In this document: positions 1 to 8,422 of the stretch, in pieces
Layout of the letters: the number at the start of each line of letters is the position of its first letter
Position numbering within the stretch: position 1 is the stretch's first letter
Assembly: GCA_025359785.1 (NCBI GenBank)
Contig: JANYET010000050.1
Location: 62,001-126,000, forward strand
Origin: Alphaproteobacteria bacterium
Lineage (GTDB): Bacteria; Pseudomonadota; Alphaproteobacteria; Caulobacterales; Caulobacteraceae
DNA length: 64,000 nucleotides
Direction of reading: 5' to 3'
Made by a program: the position numbers and the translations under genes
Notes under the pieces: model-generated
Seen by the model: only the letters and a program-made list of their open reading frames with translations
The model's database searches: none
Told to the model about the DNA's origin: nothing

Positions 1-9
1 GCCATAGAA

Positions 10-35
10 AAGGCCCGCCGGTTAAGGCGGGCCTT
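10..35 (-). terminator. Rho-independent-like terminator after the PuuD-like gene
   Basis: A perfect 10-bp inverted repeat (AAGGCCCGCC / GGCGGGCCTT) encloses a 6-nt loop. Read on the minus strand it follows the stop codon of the PuuD-like gene by about 27 nt and runs into a short T-run (four Ts, then C). The stem is strong and the T tract weak. It probably ends the yajC-secDF-containing minus-strand transcript. Confidence 0.65.
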
Positions 36-61
36 CCCGATCTGCGATTTTTCGCGCCGTC

Positions 62-676
62 TCAGCCGAAGACGGTCTGCGACATGGTCATGGCCACCAG
101 CATCGGCAGCGACAGCATCAGGTTGGTGCGCGACCCCAGCATGGCCATCTTGGCGGACTTGGCCTTGGTGTCGGCGTCAGCCTCGACGATACCCAGGGCG
201 CGCTTCTGGTTCGGCCAGATGATGCCCCACACGTTGAGCATCATGATGATGCCCAGCCACATGCCGAGCCCCAGCAGGGCGTACTGCTTGTGGCTCGACG
301 GATCGCTGGTCCCGGCCATGCCGAAGCTCAGCGTCTGAACCAGGTAGTGGCGCTGACCGGCGATGGCCAGGCCCATGATCACCGTGGCGAGCGCCGACCA
401 GCGGAACCAGAACAGCGCTTCGGGGGCGATGAACTTGGTGACGCCGGGCTTCAGCTCGGCCGGCACCGCCGGCATCACCCGAATCTGCACGAAGTTGAAA
501 TAGTAGAGCAGGCCGATCCACAGGATGCCGAAGAACACGTGCATCCAGCGCTCCACAGCCTGGATGAATTCCGGCCCCGTGCCCTGTGGTCCGGTGGAAT
601 AGGCCCATACCATCACGGCAGCCAGCAGGACGCCGACGATGAAGGTGTTGCGGAAATTGGAAAGTAGTCCGGCCAT
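62..676 (-). CDS. PuuD/urate-oxidase-N-like integral membrane protein
   Basis: A 204-aa multi-pass membrane protein resembling the membrane domain of urate hydroxylase PuuD (Urate_ox_N family). It shows an N-terminal hydrophobic segment, the conserved block HVFFGILWIGLLYYFNFVQ around residues 46-64, a helix near WSALATVIMGLAIAG and a late GLGMWLGIIMMLNVWGIIW segment. Full PuuD proteins carry a C-terminal cytochrome c domain; this one ends after the membrane part and has no CXXCH, so urate oxidation cannot be assumed and a purine role is only a family inference. It lies 67 nt downstream of the Mth938-like gene on the same strand and may share the yajC-secDF transcript. A strong hairpin follows it. 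Confidence 0.7.
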   Translation of the reverse strand: MAGLLSNFRNTFIVGVLLAAVMVWAYSTGPQGTGPEFIQAVERWMHVFFGILWIGLLYYFNFVQIRVMPAVPAELKPGVTKFIAPEALFWFRWSALATVIMGLAIAGQRHYLVQTLSFGMAGTSDPSSHKQYALLGLGMWLGIIMMLNVWGIIWPNQKRALGIVEADADTKAKSAKMAMLGSRTNLMLSLPMLVAMTMSQTVFG

Positions 677-743
677 CTGAGCGCCCTCGCGATTTCTACC
701 CTGAGGCTCAGCTATAGGTCGTTTCGCCGTGCGCGGAAACGTT

Positions 744-1103
744 TCAGACGGCGATCAGCGCCGCGGCCACCCGGCGGCCCTCGGACGTCAGGACATTGTA
801 GAGCTTGGCCGCCGCGGCGGTGTCCATGAATTCCAGCCCCATGCCGGCCGCCAGCAGGGCCTCGCGGACAGCGCGTGGCGGCTGGGCGTTGCGCGCGCCG
901 ACCCCCAGCAACAGGAATTCCACCTCCGCGCGGCCGGCCGCGAACACCGGCGACAGCGCATCGACCGTCAAGTCCGCGAGCGCGGCGACCGACCAGGCCT
1001 GCGCCACATCGGCGACGATCAGCAGCGAGCCGGCATGCCGCTCGCCCGACAACCGAAATCCGCCGTCGCCATAGGCGTCGATGGAGGGCGCGTCGCGGGC
1101 CAT
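744..1103 (-). CDS. Mth938-like domain (DUF498/NDUFAF3 family) protein
   Basis: A 119-aa soluble protein of the Mth938-like family, whose eukaryotic member NDUFAF3 helps assemble respiratory complex I. The bacterial function is not established. Visible family features are the central strand region VEFLLLGVGARNAQPP and the C-terminal block MDTAAAAKLYNVLTSEGRRV, at the expected length. It starts 13 nt after secF on the same strand, and this secDF neighbour is recurrent in alphaproteobacteria, suggesting co-transcription with protein export genes. No signal peptide or membrane segment is visible. Confidence 0.85.
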   Translation of the reverse strand: MARDAPSIDAYGDGGFRLSGERHAGSLLIVADVAQAWSVAALADLTVDALSPVFAAGRAEVEFLLLGVGARNAQPPRAVREALLAAGMGLEFMDTAAAAKLYNVLTSEGRRVAAALIAV

Positions 1104-1116
1104 GGCTTCGTTAGCC

Positions 1117-2088
1117 CTAGCGGACGGTGGCCGGCTTCAGCGGCACGGCCTCTTCGTCGTCGCCGCCGCGCTTGACGCCCCACAGCATGATCACCGGGGC
1201 AGCGATGTAGATCGACGAATAGGTGCCGATGGTGATGCCGAACAGCATGATCACCGACAGACCGTAGAGCGTCGGCCCTCCGAACAGCGCCAGCGCCGCC
1301 AGCGCCAGGATCGCGGTCATGCTGGTGATGATGGTCCGCGTCATCATCTCGTTGATCGACATGTCGATCACCTCGGCCAGTGGCATGCGCTTGTATTTGC
1401 GCAGGTTCTCGCGGAACCGGTCGAACACCACGACGGTGTCATTCATCGAATAGCCGATGATCGTCAGGATGGCGGCCACGGCGCGCAGGTCGAATTCGAT
1501 CCGCGTGATGGCGATCAGGCCGAAGGTCAGGAACACGTCGTGGAACAGGGCGGCCACGGCGCCCAGGCCAAACTGCAGCTCGAAGCGGAACCAGATGTAG
1601 AGCAGCATGGCCAGGATCGCGAGGCCGAGGCCGAGCAGGCCCTTGCCGAACAGCTCCTGGGAAATCTTCGGACCGACCAGATCGGTGCGGACGAACTTCA
1701 CCGCGCCCAGCGTCTGGGTGAGCCTCTGCTGGACCTTGGTCACCGCGGCGCTGGCGTCGCTGCCCGGGGCCTGCTGGAAGCGGACCAGCGCCGAGGTCGG
1801 CGCGCCGAAGCCCTGCACCTGCACGTCGCCGACTCCCAGGCCCTCAAGCGCCGAACGCGCGCGGGACAGGTCGACCGCCTTGGGCGCCGTGGAGATTTCC
1901 AGGACGGTGCCGCCCTGAAAGTCGATCCCGCAGGCCAGTCCCCCGCAGGGCGGCTTGAACGGATAGAGGCTGATCCACAGCGAGACGAGCACCGCCACGA
2001 TCGACAGCACCGAGAACACCCGGGCCAGGCGCACGAACTTGAAGTGGGTGCGGACCGGCAGGACCTTGATGAAGGGCCAGAAATTCAT
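1117..2088 (-). CDS. secF: Protein translocase subunit SecF
   Basis: A 323-aa SecF, the partner of SecD in the inner-membrane complex that uses proton-motive force to assist SecYEG export. An N-terminal membrane helix follows a short cytoplasmic segment. The characteristic GIDFQGGTVLEI motif lies near residue 55 and begins the P1 periplasmic domain. Five C-terminal helices follow, with GYSMNDTVVVFDRFREN in the membrane domain. Length is typical. It lies 12 nt downstream of secD, which supports tight co-expression. Start and stop agree with the family ends. Confidence 0.97.
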   Translation of the reverse strand: MNFWPFIKVLPVRTHFKFVRLARVFSVLSIVAVLVSLWISLYPFKPPCGGLACGIDFQGGTVLEISTAPKAVDLSRARSALEGLGVGDVQVQGFGAPTSALVRFQQAPGSDASAAVTKVQQRLTQTLGAVKFVRTDLVGPKISQELFGKGLLGLGLAILAMLLYIWFRFELQFGLGAVAALFHDVFLTFGLIAITRIEFDLRAVAAILTIIGYSMNDTVVVFDRFRENLRKYKRMPLAEVIDMSINEMMTRTIITSMTAILALAALALFGGPTLYGLSVIMLFGITIGTYSSIYIAAPVIMLWGVKRGGDDEEAVPLKPATVR

Positions 2089-2100
2089 GCGCTGGCTTCC

Positions 2101-3708
2101 TTACGCGATCGGCAGCGTCTTCGGCCGGGCGGTGCGGAACCACCAGGCGAGAAGCACTTGGGTGACCAGGACGGCCGAGAACACGGTGGTCAGAACGCCG
2201 AAGAACAGCGTCCAGGCAAAGCCTTTCACCGGTCCGGAGCCCAGGCTGAACATGATCGCGGCCGAAAAGATGTGCGTCATGTTGGCGTCGAAGATGGTGC
2301 CCCAGGCACGGCTGAAGCCGGCCTCCATGGACGCGATCAGGCTGCGGCCGGCGCGCAGTTCGTCGCGCATCCGCTCATAGATCAGCACGTTGGCGTCGAC
2401 GGCCACGGCCAGCGTCAGGATCAGGCCCGCGATGCCCGGCAGGGTCAGCGTCGCCTGGGTGAAGCTCATCACGCCGACGATCATCAGGGCGTTGACCGCC
2501 AGCGCCACCAGGGAAATGCCGCCGAACAGGCCGCCGTAGATCAGCAGCATGAAAATCATGGTGAGCACGAGGCCCACGATCGCCGAGGTCGCGCCGGCCC
2601 GGACGGCGTCGGCACCCAGTTCGGCCCCGACCGTGCGTTGTTCCTCGACCTTCATCGGCGCGGGCAGCGCGCCGGCGCGCAGCAGCACCGAGAGCTCGTT
2701 GGCGCTTTCCGGTGTGAAGTTGCCGGTGATGTTGCCGGAGCCGCCCGGGATCACGCCCTGGATGACCGGGGCGGAGATCACCTTTTTGTCGAGCACGATG
2801 GCGAACCGCTTCCCGATGTTCTGGCGGGTGATGTCGGCGAACCGCGTGGAGCCCACGCTGTTCATGCGGAAGGACACCAGGCTGCCACCGCCGCCCTGCT
2901 GGTCGAAGCCCGGCTGGGCGTCGGTGAGCATTTCGCCGGTGATCGGCGCGCGGCGTTTGACCACGTAGCTGGCCGAATGCCCATCGACCGACGCGATGAT
3001 CTCGTCGCCCGGCGGAATGCGGCCGGCGGCGATGTCGGCGGGGTCGGCGGCCTCGTCGACCATCTGGAAGGTCAGCTTGGCGGTCTGGCCGATCAGGCTT
3101 TTCAGTTTTTCCGGATCGCTCTCGCCGGCCGCCTCGATGACAATGCGGTCCTTGCCCTGGCGGACGGGGTTGACCTCCTTCGCGCCGGTGGTGTCGACGC
3201 GGCGCCGGATGACCTCGATGTTCTGTTCCACGGCGCGGGCCGCTTCGGCTTCGAACGCCTCTGGCACAAAGACCACGCGGATGCGCTGGTCCGGCAGGTT
3301 GGAGACCGTGACGTCGCGCCCGCCGGTCGTACCCGCCAGCGGCGCGCCCAGGGTGCGGCGAAGCGCGTTGACGGCGTCGTTGACCTGCGCGGGATCGGTG
3401 ATCCGCAGGCCGATCTCGCCGTTGCTGACCGCCAGATCGCTGAAATTGATCTGCTTGTCCTTGAAGGTCGAGCGAATGTCCTCGGCCATGTTGGTCAGCC
3501 GCTCGGTGCGCAGCGCCACCGTATCCACCGAATAGAGCAGGTAAGACCCGCCCTGCAGGTCGAGACCCAGGTGCAGGGTGTTCTTGGGCATGAAGCCCGG
3601 CAGGGCGTCGCGCACCTTGGCCGGAAGCAGGTTCGGCAGCGTGAACAGCGCACTGATCAACGTCACCAGAACGACGAGGATCACCTTCCAGCGGGCAAGA
3701 TTCATCAT
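2101..3708 (-). CDS. secD: Protein translocase subunit SecD
   Basis: A 535-aa SecD with one N-terminal membrane helix, the motif LGLDLQGGSYLLYSVD near residues 47-62, a large periplasmic region, and a C-terminal six-helix RND-like membrane domain containing VAVDANVLIYERMRDELRAG. It acts with SecF and YajC in the inner membrane to drive late steps of Sec export. It is shorter than E. coli SecD (about 615 aa) but normal for alphaproteobacteria. It is 17 nt downstream of yajC and 12 nt upstream of secF, consistent with a yajC-secD-secF operon. Confidence 0.97.
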   Translation of the reverse strand: MMNLARWKVILVVLVTLISALFTLPNLLPAKVRDALPGFMPKNTLHLGLDLQGGSYLLYSVDTVALRTERLTNMAEDIRSTFKDKQINFSDLAVSNGEIGLRITDPAQVNDAVNALRRTLGAPLAGTTGGRDVTVSNLPDQRIRVVFVPEAFEAEAARAVEQNIEVIRRRVDTTGAKEVNPVRQGKDRIVIEAAGESDPEKLKSLIGQTAKLTFQMVDEAADPADIAAGRIPPGDEIIASVDGHSASYVVKRRAPITGEMLTDAQPGFDQQGGGGSLVSFRMNSVGSTRFADITRQNIGKRFAIVLDKKVISAPVIQGVIPGGSGNITGNFTPESANELSVLLRAGALPAPMKVEEQRTVGAELGADAVRAGATSAIVGLVLTMIFMLLIYGGLFGGISLVALAVNALMIVGVMSFTQATLTLPGIAGLILTLAVAVDANVLIYERMRDELRAGRSLIASMEAGFSRAWGTIFDANMTHIFSAAIMFSLGSGPVKGFAWTLFFGVLTTVFSAVLVTQVLLAWWFRTARPKTLPIA

Positions 3709-3725
3709 GGCGGGAGGACGCGCCC

Positions 3726-4079
3726 TTACGTCTTGGAGTCGTTGGCCGGGGCCGGTGCGCCGCGCGCTTCCACCTCGGCGACCATTGCCTTGCGCACCTT
3801 GACGGTGACGCCGGTGGCGATCTCGACGCCGACGGTGAGATCCTCGACGCGCACGATCTTGCCGTGGACGCCGGAGTTGAGGACCACGGTGTCGCCGCGC
3901 TTCAGGCCGGCGAGCATGGCCGCGTGGGCCTTGGCGCGCTGGGACTGCGGCCGGATCATCAGGAAGTAGAAGATCAGGATCAGCGGCACGAAGAAGATCA
4001 GCGGCTGGATCATCGCTTCAATACCCCCGCCGGCGGCGGCGCCGCCGAGGGCTTGGGCGTAGGCTGGCGTGGCGAACAT
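3726..4079 (-). CDS. yajC: Preprotein translocase accessory subunit YajC
   Basis: A 117-aa YajC with a glycine/alanine-rich N-terminus, one membrane helix (PLIFFVPLILIFYFLMIRPQ, about residues 26-45) and the conserved cytoplasmic block LKRGDTVVLNSGVHGKIV. YajC associates with SecDF in the inner membrane. It is first in the yajC-secD-secF order, so the promoter is expected in the 184 bp between it and the divergent ATPase start at 4264. Confidence 0.95.
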   Translation of the reverse strand: MFATPAYAQALGGAAAGGGIEAMIQPLIFFVPLILIFYFLMIRPQSQRAKAHAAMLAGLKRGDTVVLNSGVHGKIVRVEDLTVGVEIATGVTVKVRKAMVAEVEARGAPAPANDSKT

Positions 4080-4263
4080 GGCCTCTCCGGAAAACAGTGC
4101 GGCGAGGGCCTTCAGGAGGCCCCCGCTCGAAGTCGGCGGAAGCTAAGGGGTGCGACCTCGTTTTGCAATGGAACCCCCCTCTTGCTTAAAAGAAGTTGAG
4201 CGCGTCCCTGCGGCGCAGCTCCACTTTTGCGTGGACGCGCTCCGCGGGTTAGGTGTCGGCGTG

Positions 4264-5103
4264 ATGACCGATAATCTGGAACCTGTGCTTTCGAGGATCG
4301 CTGACGCGCTGGAGCGCCTGGCGCCGCCGAGGCCCGTGACGCCGGCGTTTGGCTATGCGCGGCTGTTCCGCCACGACCCGACGACGGGAGCCTTCCATCC
4401 GGCGCCGGACTATCCCCTGCCCCTGGCGGCCTTGGTGGGCGTCGAGCGGCAGAAGGAACGGTTCGTCGAGAACCTCGAGCGGTTCGCCAAGGGCCTGCCC
4501 TGTAATCACGCCCTGCTCTGGGGCGTGCGCGGGACCGGCAAGAGCTCACTCGCCAAGGCCGCCTTCATGAGCGTCGCCAAGCACGCCAAGGACCTGAAGC
4601 TGATCGAGGTGGATCGCGACCAGGTCACCGCGCTTCCCGTCCTGTTCGACGTCCTGCGCGCGCGGGCCGAGCGGTTCCTGGTGCTCTGCGACGACCTGTC
4701 GTTCGAGGAAGGCGCGGCCGCCGCCAAGGCGCTGAAGTCGGCGCTGGAGGGCGGCGTCTCCGGACCGCCGGCCAATGTGCTGTTCACCGCCACCTCCAAC
4801 CGCCGCCACCTGATGCCGCGCAGCAATGGGGAGGACCGCGGCCTGATCGCCACCGCCGAGGACGCCGAGGAGGAGGTCAGCGTTTCCGACCGCTTCGGCC
4901 TGTGGATCGGATTCCCGCCGATGGATCAGCCGACCTACCTGGCCGCCGTGAAGGGTTATGCGAAACGCTACGGCCTGAAGACCGACAATCTTGAGCGGCG
5001 GGCGCTGCAGTGGGCGCAGTTGCGCGGCGCGCGATCCGGCCGCGTCGCCTGGCAGTTCATCCGCGACCTGGCCGGGGAGCTCGGGAAGACGTTGCCGCTC
5101 TGA
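4264..5103 (+). CDS. DUF815-family P-loop ATPase
   Basis: A 279-aa AAA-type ATPase of the DUF815 family. The Walker A motif is GVRGTGKSS (about residues 83-91) and a Walker B-like LVLCDDLSFEE follows near residue 137. VLFTATSNRRHLMPR is sensor-1-like. The frame is open upstream to 4150, but ATG 4264 gives the family-like N-terminus MTDNLEPVLSRIADALERL. Its position between yajC and the LysM/M23 gene is a familiar alphaproteobacterial arrangement. The cellular target is not known and there is no membrane segment. It is transcribed away from yajC and converges on dipM. Confidence 0.88.
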   Translation: MTDNLEPVLSRIADALERLAPPRPVTPAFGYARLFRHDPTTGAFHPAPDYPLPLAALVGVERQKERFVENLERFAKGLPCNHALLWGVRGTGKSSLAKAAFMSVAKHAKDLKLIEVDRDQVTALPVLFDVLRARAERFLVLCDDLSFEEGAAAAKALKSALEGGVSGPPANVLFTATSNRRHLMPRSNGEDRGLIATAEDAEEEVSVSDRFGLWIGFPPMDQPTYLAAVKGYAKRYGLKTDNLERRALQWAQLRGARSGRVAWQFIRDLAGELGKTLPL

Positions 5104-5254
5104 AATCATCCCTCCCCCGTTTTGGGGAGGGTGGCGAGGCGACGCCGAGGCGGGTGCGGAACTCTTGGCCGGAGCGCGGACCCGGCGACCGCTCACGCCG
5201 TCCCCACCCTGGCCGCTCGCGCGGCCTGTCCCTCACCATGACGGGGAGGGAAAA
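5104..5254. repeat. Intergenic mosaic element with two GGGGAGGG-type hairpins
   Basis: The gap between the convergent ATPase and dipM genes holds no plausible ORF. It begins with a perfect 8-bp inverted repeat CCCTCCCC/GGGGAGGG (5110-5131, 6-nt loop) and ends with a second CCCTC/GAGGG hairpin (5230-5250). The space between is GC-rich and partly self-complementary. The paired-end arrangement resembles dispersed REP/mosaic repeats of Caulobacterales, and it may also act as a bidirectional terminator. Copy number cannot be judged from one window. Confidence 0.5.
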
Positions 5255-6796
5255 CTACTTCGGCAGCACCAGCTTGGGATCGACTGAGCGGGCATGCGGC
5301 TCCTGCGGACCGGCGTAGCGGACCTCGAAATGCAGCTGCGGCTCCGAAACGCCGCCGGTGCTGCCGGCCGTGCCGACCTGCTGGCCTTGCGTCACCTTCT
5401 GCTGGTTCTTGACGTCAATGTGGCCGAGGTGGGCGTAGACCGTGGCCCAGCCGTCCGGGTGCTTGACCAGCACCAGATTGCCGAAGCCCGGCACCTGGTC
5501 GCCGGCGTAGATCACCTCGCCGTCGGCAGACGCCCGGACCGAGGCCCCGGCGTCGGCCTGGATATTGATGCCATCGTTCCGCTGGCCGCCGGGCTTGGGC
5601 CCGAAGTCCGAGAGAATCGCGCCCGTCAGCGGCCATTCGAAGCGGCCCTTGCCGAGCTGGGAAATCTGCGCGTCGCTGAGGTTGGGCGTCGGCGCCGGAA
5701 CCTGCGGGACCTGCGATCCGGCCGGCGGCACATAGGGTCGGGGCCCCGACGGCATGCCCGCATCGCCGCGCGAGGGCTGATAAGGCTGCGGATAGTTGCG
5801 CGCGGGGCGCTCCTCGGACGGATCGCGATAGCCCTCGGGCAGAAAGACTTTCTGGCCCGGACGGACGCTGACGACCTTTTTCGACATCTCGTTTTCGGCC
5901 CGCAGGCTGGCGACGCTGACGCCGAAGCGTTGGGCGATGCTGGTCAGGGTGTCGCCGGCGACGGCGGTGTAGGCGTGTTCGGCAAAGCTCGGGCCACTGT
6001 AGACCTTGCCGACCTGCACGGCCGAGCCCTTGACGTGGTTCAGACGCTTCAGGGCGCCAACGTCGGTCCCGACGCGGTCGGCGATCTTGGCCAGCGTGTC
6101 GCCCTTGCGGGCCTTGTAGGTCTCGCCCTTGGCCTGGCTGGTGACCACATGACCGGGCGCGGCGGCCGGCGCCGCGGACTCGCCCGGGAGGTTTGCGGCG
6201 GCCGCGGCCTTGCCCTTTCGGCCCTTCTTCGTCGCGGGTTCGGCCTTGTCAGCTTTCGGCGGCGTCTTGTCGGCCGCCTCTTCGTCGCCACCCGGCAGCT
6301 TCAGGTCCTGCCCAGCGTGGATCTGACCCTTGGCCGACAGGCCGTTGGCCTGACGCAAATCATCGACCGACACGCCCAGGCGCTTGGAGATCGAGAACAG
6401 GGTGTCGCCCTTGGCGACGGCATAGGTCGTGGCCGGAGCCGGCTTGGCGGACTTGCCCGCGCCGATCTTCGACGCCGGGGTCTTCGAGGCGGCTGGCTTG
6501 GTGGCCGCGGCCTTCGGGGCTGCGGGATTCTTCAGAACCTGGCCCGGCTTCAGGATGCTGGTCGCGGTCAGCTTGTTGGCGGCGGCCAACGCATCGATCG
6601 AGGTCCCGAGCTTGCCGGAAATCTTCTGCAGCGTGTCGCCAGACCTGACCTTGTAGGTCGCCGTATCGGCATCAGCCTCCGCGACCGGCGCCGGCGTTTT
6701 GGCGGCATGGTGCGCGGTGCGCGCGAGCGCCGGTGTCGCGCAGAGCGCCGTGGTCGCCAGTAGGATCAGGGCTGATCGCTGCAGGAAGTCCGTCAT
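5255..6796 (-). CDS. dipM: DipM-like LysM/LytM cell-division envelope protein
   Basis: A 513-aa exported protein. It has a signal peptide (cleavage near ALARTAHH), four LysM repeats (about residues 46-91, 124-170, 226-269, 275-321, each with a [R/K/A]xGDTL core) separated by Ala/Lys/Pro-rich linkers, then a LytM/M23 domain (about 385-513). LysM binds peptidoglycan. The metal site looks degenerate: the usual HxGxD is N407-D-G-I-N411 and the HxH motif reads QLH. It should therefore be non-catalytic and act as a scaffold or amidase activator, as reported for Caulobacter DipM. Location next to pcm and surE matches. The 160-bp upstream gap carries a 17-bp tandem repeat. Confidence 0.88.
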   Translation of the reverse strand: MTDFLQRSALILLATTALCATPALARTAHHAAKTPAPVAEADADTATYKVRSGDTLQKISGKLGTSIDALAAANKLTATSILKPGQVLKNPAAPKAAATKPAASKTPASKIGAGKSAKPAPATTYAVAKGDTLFSISKRLGVSVDDLRQANGLSAKGQIHAGQDLKLPGGDEEAADKTPPKADKAEPATKKGRKGKAAAAANLPGESAAPAAAPGHVVTSQAKGETYKARKGDTLAKIADRVGTDVGALKRLNHVKGSAVQVGKVYSGPSFAEHAYTAVAGDTLTSIAQRFGVSVASLRAENEMSKKVVSVRPGQKVFLPEGYRDPSEERPARNYPQPYQPSRGDAGMPSGPRPYVPPAGSQVPQVPAPTPNLSDAQISQLGKGRFEWPLTGAILSDFGPKPGGQRNDGINIQADAGASVRASADGEVIYAGDQVPGFGNLVLVKHPDGWATVYAHLGHIDVKNQQKVTQGQQVGTAGSTGGVSEPQLHFEVRYAGPQEPHARSVDPKLVLPK

Positions 6797-6811
6797 CGCC
6801 GCTCCGGTATT

Positions 6812-6871
6812 AAGTCTGGGCCGGTTTCAAGTCTGGGCCGGTTTTAGGTTTGGCCCGGTTTTAGGTTTGGG
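6812..6871. repeat. 17-bp tandem repeat upstream of dipM
   Basis: Three consecutive 17-bp units run from 6812 to 6862 (cores AAGTCTGGGCCGGTTTC, AAGTCTGGGCCGGTTTT, AGGTTTGGCCCGGTTTT), followed by a partial fourth (AGGTTTGGG). The array ends only 15 bp before the dipM start codon, so it lies in the promoter or 5' untranslated region. Units 1 and 2 differ at one position; unit 3 has diverged. Confidence 0.85.
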
Positions 6872-6957
6872 AAGCAGTCGCGGGATCAAGGTTGATGATG
6901 AGTTAACCCGGTCCGCCGCGCCAACCTGCAAACCGCCGCAGGCCCCACACCTCTTCG

Positions 6958-7617
6958 TCAAAGTTCTTTCGCCACGCCGTCGAGCAGGGGCACGAAACGC
7001 ACGTCGGTCAGGGCTTCTATCGCAAATCCGCCCTTGCCGTCGCCGGTATAGCGCCGAAGGCTCTGCACCGGGCCCTTGCCGATCGGCGCCACCAGGATGC
7101 CGTTCGGTTTGAGCTGCGCCAGCAGCGCCTTCGGCTCATCTGACGCCGCGGCTGTGACCATAATGCGGTCAAACGGGGCCTGTTCTGGCCAGCCCTCCCC
7201 GCCGTCGCCGAAGCGGGTGATGACATTGGTCAGGCCCAGCGTCTTGAACAGCGCCTCGGCGTCACGCATCAGGGTGCGATAGCGCTCGACGGTATAGACC
7301 AGCCGCGACAGCTTCGAGAGGATCGTCGTCTGGTAGCCGGAGCCGGTGCCGATCTCCAGAACCCGGTCGCGCCGGTCGACCTTCAGGGCCTGGGTCATCA
7401 GGCCGACGATGAACGGCTGACTGATCGTCTGGCCGCAGGCGATCGGCAACGCGCTATCCTCGAAGGCCCGCGCCTTGAACAGGTCCGGCGTGAAGCTTTC
7501 GCGCGGCGTCGTCTCGATGGCGTTCAGCACGGCGGGATCGCTGACCCCCTGCGAGCGCAGGGCGAGGATCAGGCGGGCAAGCCGCGTCTCGGCCGTGTCG
7601 TCGTCTGTCGTCGACAT
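6958..7617 (-). CDS. pcm: Protein-L-isoaspartate O-methyltransferase
   Basis: A 219-aa Pcm, which methylates abnormal isoaspartyl residues so that they can revert. Motifs include the substrate region IACGQTISQPFIVGLMTQAL and SAM motif I VLEIGTGSGYQTTIL (about residues 78-92), then the post-I acidic region YTVERY. A start at TTG 7623 would overlap surE; ATG 7617 is preferred. It directly follows surE on the same strand, the classic surE-pcm pairing of stress-survival genes, and precedes dipM by 160 bp. Confidence 0.95.
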   Translation of the reverse strand: MSTTDDDTAETRLARLILALRSQGVSDPAVLNAIETTPRESFTPDLFKARAFEDSALPIACGQTISQPFIVGLMTQALKVDRRDRVLEIGTGSGYQTTILSKLSRLVYTVERYRTLMRDAEALFKTLGLTNVITRFGDGGEGWPEQAPFDRIMVTAAASDEPKALLAQLKPNGILVAPIGKGPVQSLRRYTGDGKGGFAIEALTDVRFVPLLDGVAKEL

Positions 7618-7619
7618 CG

Positions 7620-8411
7620 TCAAATCCCCCCCTTTTTCGGGAGGTGAGGCGGCGGACCGCCCAGAAGGCCCCGCAGCTTGTGCACTGACTCGCCGTGGGT
7701 GAGATCGATATGCAGCGGCGTCACCGAAATCTTGCCGTCATAGATCGCGCGAAGGTCGGTTCCCTCGGCCGGGCTTGAGAGTTCCTGGCGATAGCCCACC
7801 CAGTAGTAGTCGCGGCCGCGCAGATCCTTGCGCTTCTCGGCGATCCGCACATGCACGTCGCGGAACCCCTGGCGGGTAACCTCCACCTCTTTGACCTCCG
7901 CCGGCGGACGGCCGGGGAAGTTGAGGTTTATGATCACGTCGTCGGGCCAGCCCACCTCGATCAGCCGGCGGATGATGCCCGGCGCGTAGGCCTCGGACGA
8001 ATCGTAGTCGGAGTCGCCCTCGTAGAAGCCGCCCTGCGACAGGGCGATGCCCGGCACGCCCAGGGACATCGCCTCGATAGCCCCGGCCACGGTGCCCGAC
8101 ATGGTCACGTCCTCGGCCAGGTTCACGCCGCGGTTGACGCCCGACAGCACCAGGTCGGGCCGGGCGTCCTTCATCAGGTCGCGGAGCGCCAGCATCACAC
8201 AGTCGGTGGGCGTGCCGGTGGTCGAGAACCGCCTGGGCCCATACTCCCGAACCCGGATCGGCTCGCTGAGCGTCAGCGCCCGGCTCGCGCCGGACCGCTC
8301 GGCCTCTGGCGCGCAGATCCAGACATCGTCGGACAGCGCAGCGGCGATCCGCTCCAGCGCGCTCAGCCCCTCGGCATGGATCCCATCATCGTTGGTGAGC
8401 AGGATGCGCAT
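7620..8411 (-). CDS. surE: 5'/3'-nucleotidase SurE
   Basis: A 263-aa SurE survival phosphatase acting on nucleoside monophosphates. The metal-binding N-terminus [16 protein letters not shown] is diagnostic, and [15 protein letters not shown] and [22 protein letters not shown] are conserved. The last 13 residues ([11 protein letters not shown] end) are encoded by a C-rich/GGGAGG hairpin-like stretch resembling the intergenic element at 5110, so the extreme C-terminus may be a recent extension by a repeat. It lies 11 nt after serS. Confidence 0.96.
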   Translation of the reverse strand: MRILLTNDDGIHAEGLSALERIAAALSDDVWICAPEAERSGASRALTLSEPIRVREYGPRRFSTTGTPTDCVMLALRDLMKDARPDLVLSGVNRGVNLAEDVTMSGTVAGAIEAMSLGVPGIALSQGGFYEGDSDYDSSEAYAPGIIRRLIEVGWPDDVIINLNFPGRPPAEVKEVEVTRQGFRDVHVRIAEKRKDLRGRDYYWVGYRQELSSPAEGTDLRAIYDGKISVTPLHIDLTHGESVHKLRGLLGGPPPHLPKKGGI

Positions 8412-8422
8412 TTAAAACCCGC

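Noticed and set aside
1081-3969. 962-codon plus-strand open frame antisense to secD, secF and yajC
   Set aside because: Composition is Arg/Gly/His/Asp/Gln-heavy and has no domain; it mirrors strongly supported Sec genes and arises from GC-rich third positions.
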